Assembly (NCBI GenBank): GCA_019637175.1
Contig: JAHBWD010000026.1
Location: 49,635 to 113,634 of the forward strand
DNA: 64,000 nt
Source: Labilithrix sp.
GTDB lineage: Bacteria; Myxococcota_A; Polyangia; Polyangiales; Polyangiaceae
Direction of reading: 5' to 3'
The position numbers and the translations under genes were made by a program. Under the pieces are notes generated by a model. It did not search any database and had not been told where the DNA came from. It saw only the letters and a program-made list of their open reading frames with translations. Of this stretch, positions 51,535 through 60,082 are shown piece after piece (within the stretch, counting starts at the first letter, position 1; every line of letters starts with the position of its first letter).

Positions 51535-53024
51535 ACGGCAAGAAAGATCTCGAGACCGCCGAGACCGACGAGGCGAAGGCCTCGGACGAGACGCCGCGCG
51601 ACGCCGGCGACGAGAGCGACGATCGCAAGGGCGACCGCGTGAGCGCCGCGCCGGCGCGCGAGGTCAAGCTGATCCCGACCGCGCACAAGCCGCAGCCGGC
51701 GCCCAAGAAGCTCCTCCGCACGCTCTACTGGGCGCTCTGGTTCGTGCTCGTTCCCTTCGCCCTCGCGTGCATCCTCGTCTGGGCGCTCACGCCTCCGAGC
51801 GGCATCGATCACGGCGGCGCGCTCGGCTGGATCGAAGGCTGGGTGCGCGAGCAGCCCGTCCCCGTCGGCATCGTGAGCTTCACGCTCTTCGAGATGGCGC
51901 TCTGGGCCGCGCGCCATCACCTGCCGCTCGCGTACCACGCGCATCCTCCCCTGCGCTCGGATCTCCCGAGCGGGATGCGCGGCCCCTTCGAGCGCGCGCG
52001 CTCGCTGCTCGAGGAAGCCGAGACGATCCTCGAGAAGAACCAGGCGTCGGTGGTGCGCGATCTCTCCGCGAAGGAGCGCGACAAGCTCCGCGCCGATCTC
52101 GACGCGCTCGAAGAGGCGATGGAGCGCGAGCCCTTCGACGAGGAAGCGTTCGTCGACGCGCTCGTGAAGGCCGACGGCGAGGTCGACGTGCGCCTCGGGC
52201 GCTGGCGCAAGAGCGAGGTCCGCGAGTACGCCGAGTCGATCCTCGTCGCGATCGCGGTCGCGATGGCGCTGCGCGCGTTCGTGGTGGAGGCGTTCAAGAT
52301 CCCGAGCGGCTCGATGATCCCGACGTTGCAGGTCGGCGATCACATCTTCGTGAACAAGTTCACGTACGGCCCGGCGATCCCGTGGACGCACAACCGCATC
52401 TGGTCGCGGATGCCGCCCGAGCGCGGCGACGTCATCGTCTTCGCGTACCCCGAGCACCCCGATCAAGACTTCATCAAGCGCGTCATCGCGATCCCGGGCG
52501 ACAAGCTCGAGGCGCGCGGCGGACACCCGATCATCAACGGCTGGGAAGTGCCGAGCTGCTACGCCGGCGCCTACTCCTACGTCGAGGCGCAAGACGGCAG
52601 CCGTCACGAGGGCGAGGTCTTCGTCGAGTTCCTCGAAGACGAGGCGTTCCTCACGCTCTACGATCGGCAGACCGCGCAGTTCGACTACCAGGGCCCGTAC
52701 TACGTCAAGCCGGGCGAGGTCTGGGTCATGGGCGACAACCGCAACAACAGCCACGACTCGCGCGTGTGGTTCGGCGGTCAGGGCGGCGGCGTTCCCTATG
52801 CGAACATCAAGGGCCGCGCGCTCTTCGTTTGGCTCAGCGTCGCCGACACGATGGACTGGTCGCGCATCTTCGCGCCCGTCATGGGGCGGCCTCCGGGCAA
52901 GGGGCCGTTCGGCGCGCTCCCCGCGACGATGAAGGCCGTCGAGCCGGCGATCGACAAGTGCCTCCGCGAACGCCCGCCGCTCGAGCGCACGCGTCCGCCT
53001 CCGGGCGGGCAGGTCGTGCGATGA
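51531..53024 (+). CDS. lepB: Signal peptidase I with long N-terminal extension
   Basis: 497 residues against about 320 for E. coli LepB. The catalytic part (about 230-495) has PSGSMIPTL with the Ser, DFIKRVIAIPGD with the Lys, and GDNRNNSHDSR (box E). The N-terminal 230 residues hold an acidic stretch, two membrane helices (about 60-82 and 105-125) and a charged helical region (ARSLLEEAETILEKNQ, LRADLDALEEAMERE). The enzyme cleaves signal peptides of exported proteins; the extension is of unknown role. The GTG start overlaps the preceding lipoprotein stop; the ATG of the next gene overlaps its own stop. The operon therefore looks translationally coupled. Confidence 0.92.
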   Translation: MNGKKDLETAETDEAKASDETPRDAGDESDDRKGDRVSAAPAREVKLIPTAHKPQPAPKKLLRTLYWALWFVLVPFALACILVWALTPPSGIDHGGALGWIEGWVREQPVPVGIVSFTLFEMALWAARHHLPLAYHAHPPLRSDLPSGMRGPFERARSLLEEAETILEKNQASVVRDLSAKERDKLRADLDALEEAMEREPFDEEAFVDALVKADGEVDVRLGRWRKSEVREYAESILVAIAVAMALRAFVVEAFKIPSGSMIPTLQVGDHIFVNKFTYGPAIPWTHNRIWSRMPPERGDVIVFAYPEHPDQDFIKRVIAIPGDKLEARGGHPIINGWEVPSCYAGAYSYVEAQDGSRHEGEVFVEFLEDEAFLTLYDRQTAQFDYQGPYYVKPGEVWVMGDNRNNSHDSRVWFGGQGGGVPYANIKGRALFVWLSVADTMDWSRIFAPVMGRPPGKGPFGALPATMKAVEPAIDKCLRERPPLERTRPPPGGQVVR

Positions 53025-53251
53025 ACGAACGCGCGCGGATCGCGCGCGTCGTCGCGTGCGTGATCGCGCTCGCCGGGTGCCGCACCCTGCAGACCGCCGC
53101 GCAGGAAGACCCGATGAAGTGCGAGCGCGACCCGAGGTGCGAGAAGAAGCGCGGTCGCACCTTCGATTGCTCGATGCAGTGCAGCGACGATCCCGCGTGC
53201 ATGGAGCGTTGCGAGCAGGTGCAAGCTCCGAACGGCCGCCTGGGTCGTTGA
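53021..53251 (+). CDS. Small Cys-rich lipoprotein (76 aa)
   Basis: The signal ends in the lipobox ALAGC. The mature part of about 57 residues has six Cys in a CxnC pattern (MKCERDPRCEKK, FDCSMQCSD, ACMERCEQV), enough for three disulfides, and is very polar. No known family. It overlaps lepB by four bases (ATGA) and is separated from the next gene by one base, so it is part of that operon. The size and Cys pattern suggest a compact periplasmic or surface module. Confidence 0.7.
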   Translation: MNERARIARVVACVIALAGCRTLQTAAQEDPMKCERDPRCEKKRGRTFDCSMQCSDDPACMERCEQVQAPNGRLGR

Positions 53252-53252
53252 G

Positions 53253-54656
53253 GTGCGGGCGGCGCCGCTCTCGATCGTCCTCGTCGTCGTCGCGTGCAGC
53301 ACCGGAGATCCGGCGTCGCCGCGCGTGCGCGTCGAGGGCGCTTCGCCCGAGCGCGACTTCACGAGCGGCGCGCGGCTCCGCGCGCGCTACGATCTCGTCG
53401 GCGGGCGCGTCGAGGTGTTCCGCGTCTTCTACGACGCAGAGCTCGACGCCGACTGCGCGTACGAAGACGACGGCGGGCCGCACGGCGCGCCCGGCGCGAC
53501 CGCCTACTGCCTGCCCGTGGGGATGGCGCCTCATCGCGAGGGCGTCGGGCCCTACACCGACGCCGCCTGCGCCGAGATCGCCGCGTTCACGCCGCGGAGC
53601 GGAGCCGCCGCGCGGATCGTCGTGCGCCCGCGCGACGCCTGCGTGGCGGCGCCGTCCGTCGCCCTCGCGCAGCCTCCGGCGATCGCGCGCGTCTACTTGC
53701 GCGACGAAGCCGGCGCGTGCGTCATGGGCGATCGCGTGAGCGTCCAGCGCGCCGGCGCGCCGGTTCCGCTCGAGACGTTCGTGCGCGCCGTCGAGCGCGT
53801 CGAGCCGCGCGCGGGCCGCATCGGCGCGCGCGTCCTCGCGGGCGACGACGGCTCGCGCCTCGTCGTCGGCGGGTTCGATCGCGATCGCGGCGACGCGGTG
53901 CGCGTCGGCGAGGTCACGGGAGAGAACGGTCTCCGGCGCTGGGTGCCCTCGCGCGTCGCGTTCCGAGGCGGCGGCGAAGATCTCTTCGGCGATCCGACCT
54001 GCGCGACGCCGATCGTGACCAAGGTCGCGCGCACGGCGACGTGCCCGCTCCAGGCGGCCCTCGTCCTCGAAGGCACCTGCGGCGCCGGACGCTTCTTCGC
54101 GCTCGGCGCGCCGCTCTCGGCCGCGTTCGCCGAGGAAGCGACGTGCGCGCCGGCGTCGCTCGCGGGCACGTTCGCGTTCGCGCTCGGCGCTCCGATCGCC
54201 GCCTCGGCGCTCGCGCCGGTCGTCGACGTCGAGATCGGCGCGGCGCGCATCGCGCGCCGAGGTCACGGCGTCGCCGGCGACGGTCCGGTGACCTGGACCG
54301 ACATCGTCGATCGCGGCACCGGCGAGACCTGCGTGCCCGCCGAAGCGCCCGACGGGGGCCGCTACTGCCTCCCGGCGACGTCGGAGGTCGTGAACCTCTT
54401 CAGCGACGCGAGCTGCACCGAGCTCGCGTTCGCCCACCCGGTGAGCGGTTGCGAGCGCAGCCCTCAGCCCCGCTTCATCCGCGCGGCGTTCGAGTCCCCC
54501 GCGCGCCTCTTCGAGGTCACGCGCGCGCTCGATCTCGCGTACGCCGACGAAGGCGGAGGGTGCGCGCGTTTCTTCGCCAGCGTCGAGTCGCGCTACTACG
54601 CCGTCCGCGAGATCACCTCGACCGGCTTCGTGCGCGCCGAGGAGCGACGCGACTGA
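53253..54656 (+). CDS. Large lipoprotein with repeated Cys-containing modules
   Basis: 467 residues; the signal ends in VVVAC, a lipobox. The mature protein is built of at least two similar modules: AYCLPVG...YTDAACAEIAAF near residue 85 and RYCLPATSEVVNLFSDASCTELAF near 375 share 'YCLP', a strand and 'DAxCxEIAxF'. Intermediate segments (FGDPTCATPIVTKVARTATC) look related. About 16 Cys occur. I recognise no family. GTG 53253 starts one base after the small lipoprotein, and the gene ends three bases before the convergent aldehyde dehydrogenase gene. Confidence 0.72.
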   Translation: MRAAPLSIVLVVVACSTGDPASPRVRVEGASPERDFTSGARLRARYDLVGGRVEVFRVFYDAELDADCAYEDDGGPHGAPGATAYCLPVGMAPHREGVGPYTDAACAEIAAFTPRSGAAARIVVRPRDACVAAPSVALAQPPAIARVYLRDEAGACVMGDRVSVQRAGAPVPLETFVRAVERVEPRAGRIGARVLAGDDGSRLVVGGFDRDRGDAVRVGEVTGENGLRRWVPSRVAFRGGGEDLFGDPTCATPIVTKVARTATCPLQAALVLEGTCGAGRFFALGAPLSAAFAEEATCAPASLAGTFAFALGAPIAASALAPVVDVEIGAARIARRGHGVAGDGPVTWTDIVDRGTGETCVPAEAPDGGRYCLPATSEVVNLFSDASCTELAFAHPVSGCERSPQPRFIRAAFESPARLFEVTRALDLAYADEGGGCARFFASVESRYYAVREITSTGFVRAEERRD

Positions 54657-54659
54657 CGG

Positions 54660-56045
54660 TCAGAACCGCAGGCGGAAGTGGATCGCCTTCGGACGCGTCA
54701 GCGCGTCGAAGCCGAGCGCGCTCAGCGTGACGCCGCGCCCCGAGTCCTTCGCGCCCGTCCACGGCAGCGCGGGATCGAGCGCGTCGCAGCGGTTCATGTA
54801 CACCGTGCCGTAGTCGAGCTGGCGCGCGAGGCGATCGGCCCGGTCGCGATCGGCCGTCCACACGCTCGCGGTGAGGCCGAGGCGCGAGTCGTTCATCCGC
54901 GCGAGCGCCTCTTCGTCGGAGGCGACGGGCGCGACCGCGAGGATCGGTCCGAACGACTCCTTCTGCATCAGCGCAGCGCCCTGCGGCACGTCGCGGAGGA
55001 GCGTCGCCTGGAAGAAGCGGCCCTTGCCCGACACGGAAGCGGGCTCGCCGCCGGCGATCACCTTCGCGCCCTTCGCCTTCGCGTCGGCGATGAAGTCGGA
55101 GAGCTCCTTGACGTGCCACGGCTGCGCGATCGGCCCGAGCGTGGTCGCGTCGCTCGTCGGATCGCCGATCGCGTACGCGCGCACGAGCGGCTCGGCGGCG
55201 GCGAGGAACTTCTCGTACATCGACGCGTGCACGTACACGCGCTCGACGGCGCAGCAGCTCTGCCCCGCGTTGTAGATCGCGCCGTCGACGACGTTCTCCA
55301 CCGTCTTGTCGAGATCGGCGTCGGCGGCCACGTACGCGGGATCGTTGCCGCCGAGCTCGAGGCCGACGTGCATGAAGCGATCTCGCGCCGCCGCCTGGAT
55401 GCGATGGCCGCCGAGCACCGAGCCGGTGAAGAGCACGTGGTCGACGCGCGCGTCGCCGACGATCTTCTCCGTGGTCTCGTAGTCGACGAAGAGCCACTGC
55501 ACCACGTTCGCCGGGCCGCCGCTCGATTCGAACGCGCGCGCGAAGTGCTCTCCGCAGAGCGGCGTCCGCGGCGAGTGCTTCACCACCACCGCGTTGCCCG
55601 CGAGCACCGCCGGGATCACCGCGTTGACGGCCGTGAGCAGCGGATAGTTCCACGCCGGCAGATCGAGGACGACGCCGAGAGGCTCCTTCGCGATCCTTCG
55701 CTCGAAGCCGTCTTTGGGCGGCAGCACGACGTCGGCGAGCGAGGCCTTGGCGATCTCCTGCATGTGCCGCCAGCGGCCGGCCATGCCCATCACCTCGCCC
55801 CGCGACTGCGAGAGCGGCTTGCCCATCTGCTTCGTGATCTCGCGCGCGATCTCCTCGGCGCGCGCTTCGAACGCCGTCAGCGCGCGATCGCAGATCGCGA
55901 TGCGCTCGTCGACGGAGACGCCGCGGAGCGCGCGCGCCGCTTCCCGCGCCTGATCGAGCGTGCGCGAGATCGCGGCGTCATCCGCGATGGGAACGGAGCA
56001 CGCGGTCTCGCCTGTGAACGGATCGTCGATGGTGTGGTTCGCCAT
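54660..56045 (-). CDS. NAD(P)-dependent aldehyde dehydrogenase
   Basis: 461 residues. LPAWNYPLLTAVNAVIPAVLAGNAVVVKHS, FTGSVLGG, LELGGNDPAYV with the general-base Glu and AGQSCCA with the catalytic Cys are the ALDH landmarks. Length and lack of a signal fit a cytosolic succinate-semialdehyde- or betaine-type dehydrogenase, but the substrate is unresolved. It is the last gene of the minus-strand run from the receptor gene (26 bases after the preceding lipoprotein). I start at MANHTIDD; an ATG five codons earlier is possible. Confidence 0.9.
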   Translation of the reverse strand: MANHTIDDPFTGETACSVPIADDAAISRTLDQAREAARALRGVSVDERIAICDRALTAFEARAEEIAREITKQMGKPLSQSRGEVMGMAGRWRHMQEIAKASLADVVLPPKDGFERRIAKEPLGVVLDLPAWNYPLLTAVNAVIPAVLAGNAVVVKHSPRTPLCGEHFARAFESSGGPANVVQWLFVDYETTEKIVGDARVDHVLFTGSVLGGHRIQAAARDRFMHVGLELGGNDPAYVAADADLDKTVENVVDGAIYNAGQSCCAVERVYVHASMYEKFLAAAEPLVRAYAIGDPTSDATTLGPIAQPWHVKELSDFIADAKAKGAKVIAGGEPASVSGKGRFFQATLLRDVPQGAALMQKESFGPILAVAPVASDEEALARMNDSRLGLTASVWTADRDRADRLARQLDYGTVYMNRCDALDPALPWTGAKDSGRGVTLSALGFDALTRPKAIHFRLRF

Positions 56046-56071
56046 GGGCGACGCGAGCATAGCGCGAAAGG

Positions 56072-56647
56072 TCAGAGGTTGACGCCGACCTGCCGGCCGC
56101 AGAGCAGGCCCGCGAGGTTGTTCCCGTTCTGGGAGAGGACGACCGGGCAGTCGACCACTTCGTACGGTCGCGGCGGATCGTAGACCGTGCCCGTGATCGT
56201 GACCTTGTCGCTGCGCAAGCCGAGCGCGGTCGACGACGAGGGCTGGACCGCGATCGTTCCGACCTGGCTGACGGTGCCCGTGACCGTGAGCTGGTAGTTC
56301 TCGTCGGCGTCGTCGTCGCGCTCGAGCTGGGTGCAGCCGTCGAAGACGTACTCGAGCTTCACCTCGGTCGTGCCCTGGATCGCGTTCGACGTCGCTTCAC
56401 CGGAGATGCGCGCCGTGCCGCCGAGCGGGCAGGGGACGGTGAAGTCGTGGGTGCCCACGTCTTTGCCCTGGAACGTGAGGTTGAAGATGAGCTTCATGCC
56501 CTCGCGCAGCCCGCGCAGCGCGATGCCGTCGAGGCAGAGCTGCTCGCACGGAGGTGGCGGCGGCGGCGCGGGGCCGGCGTCGCTGCCGCAGGCCAAGAGG
56601 AGCGCGCCGAGCAGCGCGACCGACATCGCTCCGGGGATCCGCTTCAT
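56072..56647 (-). CDS. Lipoprotein of unknown function downstream of the receptor gene
   Basis: 191 residues. The signal ends in ALLLAC, followed by GSDAGPAPPPPPPCEQLC, a Pro linker and Cys pair. The body is strand-rich (LIFNLTFQGKDVGTHDFTVPC, EVKLEYVFDGCTQL, KVTITGTVYDP) and Cys-containing, probably a beta-sandwich. No family is recognised. A strong GAGGAGAGG ribosome site precedes ATG 56647. It lies 35 bases downstream of the receptor gene, so a shared transcript is likely; a role as an accessory lipoprotein of that receptor is plausible but unproven. Confidence 0.7.
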   Translation of the reverse strand: MKRIPGAMSVALLGALLLACGSDAGPAPPPPPPCEQLCLDGIALRGLREGMKLIFNLTFQGKDVGTHDFTVPCPLGGTARISGEATSNAIQGTTEVKLEYVFDGCTQLERDDDADENYQLTVTGTVSQVGTIAVQPSSSTALGLRSDKVTITGTVYDPPRPYEVVDCPVVLSQNGNNLAGLLCGRQVGVNL

Positions 56648-56682
56648 GCCTCTCCTCGTCGTCGTGATTTGCCTAGCATCCA

Positions 56683-59106
56683 TCAGAAGCCGCCTTCGAG
56701 CCCGAGGCTCGGGATGGTGACCGGACCCACCGTCTGGGCTTCGCACCCGCGAAGGGTGCAGGTGGTCGAGATCTGTTCCTTGGTGAGCGTCGCGTTCATC
56801 CACTCGGCGACGAACGAGAGCCACGTCGTCTGACCGAGCTGCCAGCGCTTCTCGAGCCGGAGATCGAGCCGGAAGAAGGGCGAGAGCCTCGTGGCGTCGG
56901 GATCGGTCGGGTCGGGCGCCTTCGGCAGCCCGGTGTAGAACGTGACGCGCGTGCCGGCGCGCCACTTGCGCCCGAGATCGAAGGCGACCGCGGTGTTGAG
57001 CACGTGCGTGCGATCGAACGTGGCGATGTAGGTTCGACCGTCCACTTTGCGCGTCGATCGAGAGAGCGTGTAGGAGACGAAGCCGCCGACCCGGCTCGCG
57101 AGCTTGCGCTTGATGAAGAGCTCGAAGCCGAACGCCTGACCGTTGCTGCGCACCTCGAACGCGTTGGCCGCGCGGTTGCCGCCGGTGGTGTCGGCGGCCT
57201 GACCTCCGCCGCCGCTCCGATCGGGGCCGATCTTTCCGGGCGTGAAGCGCGGCGTGCCGCACATCGATCCGCCGAAGCCTCCGCCGCCGCCGGCGCGATC
57301 GCCGGCGATCGTGCCCTCGGGGAAGGTCCCCGGCGCGCACCCCGAGACGATCGGCGGCTCGGCGCCGAGCGGATCGCTCATGTCGTAGAACGCGTTGTGG
57401 AAGACGGTGGCGGTCGCGATCGTCGACTCGGCGAGGTCGACCTCGACGCCGAGGCTCTCTTGCCAGGCCTTCTGCAAGCCGCCGCGGAGGCCTCCGGGCT
57501 GGAAGCCGGGGACCGGCACGACGAACGAAGGCGCCTGGTGCGCGATGCCCATCGCGGAGAGGACGCGCGTCTTGTCGGTCACCGCGGTGCGGAGCGCGAG
57601 GCGAGGATCGACGCCGAGCGCGGTCGTGCCTTGCGACGCGAACAGATCGCTCCGGATGCCGGGCGTCACTTCGAAGCCCTTCGTGACGCCGATGACGACG
57701 TCGGCGCGCGCGCCGAAGGCGAGATCGGTGCGCGTGGGGAAGAACTCCGCGATGCGCGCGGCGGAAGGCGCGAACGCGCTGCGCCCGAGCTCGACGTCGT
57801 AGCTGTCGCCTTGCAGATCGGTGCCCGCGCGGAGGATCGCGCGCGGGCCGAGGATGTACGTCCAGTCGGTGCGCGCGCCGAAGAGGTGATCGCGGACGAA
57901 GCGATCGTCTTGGAGCCGCGAGCGATCGAGGCCGAGCGTGACCGCGGTGCGCACGTTGCCGCGCGACCCGAGGCGATGATCGTGGCGCAGGTCGACGCGG
58001 TGGAACTCGGTGCCGAAGACGGTGATGGTGCCGGTCTGCGTGCGCTGGCCGAGGTAGTCGTACGATCCGAACGCGAAGACGCCGACGCGATCGTCGTCGC
58101 CGAGGTCGTAGCTCGTTCGAACCTGGTAGTCCCAGTAGTCGAGCGTGGTGTCCGACGCGATCTGCGTGAGCAGGAACGCGGTGTACGAGTAGCGCCCGCC
58201 CACGAGCACGTTGCCGCGCCCGCCGGCGAAGGGTGTCTCGACGGCGCCGCCGACGTCGAAGAGCCGGAGGTTGCCTTCGCCCTGGAGCTTGCCCGCGGGC
58301 GCCGTCGTCTCGCCCGACACGATGCCGCCGCTGAACCGGCCGAAGCGCGCGGGATAGCCTCCGGGATACAGATCGACGCGGCTGATGAGCGCGGGGTGAA
58401 CGACCGAAGGGCCGACGCCGACGTGAAACAAAAGCGGCACCCTCACGCCGTCGAGGAAGTAGCCGACGTTCCCCGGCGGCGCGCCGCGCACGAAGAAGAA
58501 CGGCAGGCCGCTCACGACCGGCGTCACGCCGGGCATCACCTCGATCGCGCGGAACGGATCGCCGAACGTCCCGGGGATCTGCCGCACCTCGGTTCGGGAG
58601 AGCGACGCCGTTCGGCCGGGCTCGACGCGATCGCCGCGCACCGTCACCTCTTCGACCGCGCCTCCGGCGGCTTGAGCCGCACGCGGTGGCGCGCCTCCCT
58701 CGGCGCCCGCGTCGGCGTCACCTGCGCCCGCGTCCGGCGGCTCGACCACTTCGAGCGGCGGCTTGAAGACCACCTCCATCCGGATCTTCGCCGCGACGGG
58801 CTTTCCGTCGCGCGTCGCCGGCTCGAACTTCCATCCGAGGGCGGCTTCGACCGCCTTCGAGGAGAAGGGCTCGTTCACGTCGGCGGGCGCCGCCGCCGAC
58901 ACCGATCCTTCGGCGTCGATCGTGACCGTCAGGATCACGCTCGCTTCGCCGCTCGCGCCCTCGGGATACGCGACGCGCGTATCCGAGAGGAGGCGCGGCG
59001 CGACGATCACCGGCGCCTGCGCGCGCGCGGGCAGCGCGACGAGCAGGAGCATGAAGGCGATGAACGCCGCGTACAGGTGGGCCCCCCCCTGTACCGCCCG
59101 AGCCAT
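56683..59106 (-). CDS. TonB-dependent receptor carrying an N-terminal TonB C-terminal domain
   Basis: 807 residues. After a signal (FIAFMLLLVALPARAQA) comes a TonB C-terminal-like domain (about residues 40-112; ASVILTVTIDAEGSVSAAAP, AVEAALGWKFEPATRDGKPV), normally found in the energizing protein TonB itself. A linker rich in Asp/Gly/Ala leads to the plug domain (VEEVTVRGDR, FFFVRGAPPGNVGYFLDGVRVP) and a 22-strand barrel ending in an aromatic strand. The receptor would import a substrate across the outer membrane. GGTGGAGA lies nine bases before ATG 59106 but directly abuts the ATG at 59115, so I use 59106. Confidence 0.88.
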   Translation of the reverse strand: MARAVQGGAHLYAAFIAFMLLLVALPARAQAPVIVAPRLLSDTRVAYPEGASGEASVILTVTIDAEGSVSAAAPADVNEPFSSKAVEAALGWKFEPATRDGKPVAAKIRMEVVFKPPLEVVEPPDAGAGDADAGAEGGAPPRAAQAAGGAVEEVTVRGDRVEPGRTASLSRTEVRQIPGTFGDPFRAIEVMPGVTPVVSGLPFFFVRGAPPGNVGYFLDGVRVPLLFHVGVGPSVVHPALISRVDLYPGGYPARFGRFSGGIVSGETTAPAGKLQGEGNLRLFDVGGAVETPFAGGRGNVLVGGRYSYTAFLLTQIASDTTLDYWDYQVRTSYDLGDDDRVGVFAFGSYDYLGQRTQTGTITVFGTEFHRVDLRHDHRLGSRGNVRTAVTLGLDRSRLQDDRFVRDHLFGARTDWTYILGPRAILRAGTDLQGDSYDVELGRSAFAPSAARIAEFFPTRTDLAFGARADVVIGVTKGFEVTPGIRSDLFASQGTTALGVDPRLALRTAVTDKTRVLSAMGIAHQAPSFVVPVPGFQPGGLRGGLQKAWQESLGVEVDLAESTIATATVFHNAFYDMSDPLGAEPPIVSGCAPGTFPEGTIAGDRAGGGGGFGGSMCGTPRFTPGKIGPDRSGGGGQAADTTGGNRAANAFEVRSNGQAFGFELFIKRKLASRVGGFVSYTLSRSTRKVDGRTYIATFDRTHVLNTAVAFDLGRKWRAGTRVTFYTGLPKAPDPTDPDATRLSPFFRLDLRLEKRWQLGQTTWLSFVAEWMNATLTKEQISTTCTLRGCEAQTVGPVTIPSLGLEGGF

Positions 59107-59146
59107 GCGCGGCATTCTCCACCCAACGCGGGCGGTTTGCGTGCGG

Positions 59147-59165
59147 CGTTTTACGACGTTTTACG
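59147..59165. promoter_or_regulatory. Tandem CGTTTTACG repeat upstream of the receptor gene
   Basis: CGTTTTACGA is followed directly by CGTTTTACGC, so CGTTTTACG is repeated at a 10-base (one helical turn) spacing, 41 bases before the receptor start. In-phase repeats at such a place can be regulator sites. It overlaps no gene; the stop of the upstream lipoprotein is at 59168. Confidence 0.4.
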
Positions 59166-59167
59166 CG

Positions 59168-59980
59168 TCAGTCGATGGCGAAGCAGTAGATGCGCCCCGA
59201 CCCGTTGGCGGCGGTGAACCGGACCTGGGAGCAAGGCGGGTTCCCGCCGCCTTGCGACGTGTTGTGCGCGCGGTTCCAGTTTGCGGGTTGATCGCTATGA
59301 CCGACCGACGCCCCGTTGCCGTTGCCCGCGACGGTGTTCGACGTCCAGTTCGTGCAGTTCTGCGTGCCCTCGGTGTTGCCCGCCGCGTTCGAGCCCGTGA
59401 GGATGTCGTGCTCCGCGGCGGGGACGACCGCGCCGTTCTCGTCGACGTTCTCCGCCGTCGGGAGCTGGAAGCCGTTGGCGTGGAGCGCGGCGACCGTGCT
59501 CGCGATCAGCGTGCCCTTCTGGTTACGCCACGGTCCTGCGCCGATGCGGTCCTTCGCGTTCACCGCGCCGACGCCGCTCGTGCTGAGGTACGCGCGCCAC
59601 GTGTGGTCGCCGCCGCCCTTGGCGGTCGCGAGCGTCTTGCACTTCTCGTCCGCGCCCGCGAGGCCGCCGAGGTTGCCGCCCATCGCGCCCGAGCCGGTGC
59701 TCGTGACGAAGAACGTCATCACCGACTTGCCGCCGTCGCCACCTTCGCTGGGCGCGTCGGAGCCCGAGTCGAGGTCGCCGCTCGATCCCGAGCTGCCGGA
59801 GCTGCCGCTCGATCCGGAGCTACCGGAGCTCCCGCTCGATCCCGAGCTGCCGGAGCTGCCGGGGCCCGGATCCCCCGAATCGGGATCCTCTTGGGTGGCT
59901 TCCCCTCCACTGGAGCAGGCCTGGACCAGACTGAGCACGGACACCAAACACGCAGAGCCGACTGCGATGGCGAGACGCAT
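59168..59980 (-). CDS. DUF1554-like lipoprotein with Ser-Ser-Gly linker
   Basis: 270 residues. A lipobox (LVQAC) precedes a linker of eight SSG units. From FFVTSTGSGAMGGNLGGLAGADEKCKTLA onwards the sequence resembles the DUF1554 family seen in Leptospira and delta-group bacteria, probably an endostatin/lectin-like fold, with four Cys and NWNRAHNTS, RIYCFAID near the end. It is likely displayed outside the cell envelope; its ligand is unknown. ATG 59980 has AAAGGA about ten bases upstream. It lies 61 bases before the TonB-type receptor on the same strand. Confidence 0.72.
   Translation of the reverse strand: MRLAIAVGSACLVSVLSLVQACSSGGEATQEDPDSGDPGPGSSGSSGSSGSSGSSGSSGSSGSSGSSGDLDSGSDAPSEGGDGGKSVMTFFVTSTGSGAMGGNLGGLAGADEKCKTLATAKGGGDHTWRAYLSTSGVGAVNAKDRIGAGPWRNQKGTLIASTVAALHANGFQLPTAENVDENGAVVPAAEHDILTGSNAAGNTEGTQNCTNWTSNTVAGNGNGASVGHSDQPANWNRAHNTSQGGGNPPCSQVRFTAANGSGRIYCFAID
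59780..59861. repeat. Tandem repeat encoding the Ser-Ser-Gly linker
   Basis: Three near-identical units of 27 bases (core GCTCGATCC, then GAGCTGCCGGAGCTGCC) encode the (SSG)8 linker of the DUF1554-like lipoprotein on the minus strand. Confidence 0.8.
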
Positions 59981-60082
59981 GGTAAGGATTCCTTTCCTCG
60001 GCGGTACTTCCCCACGCTCGATGGGTGCAATGTGCACGCCGAAGCGCGCGCGCCCGTTTGCGTACCAGCGCTCACACGCGCT

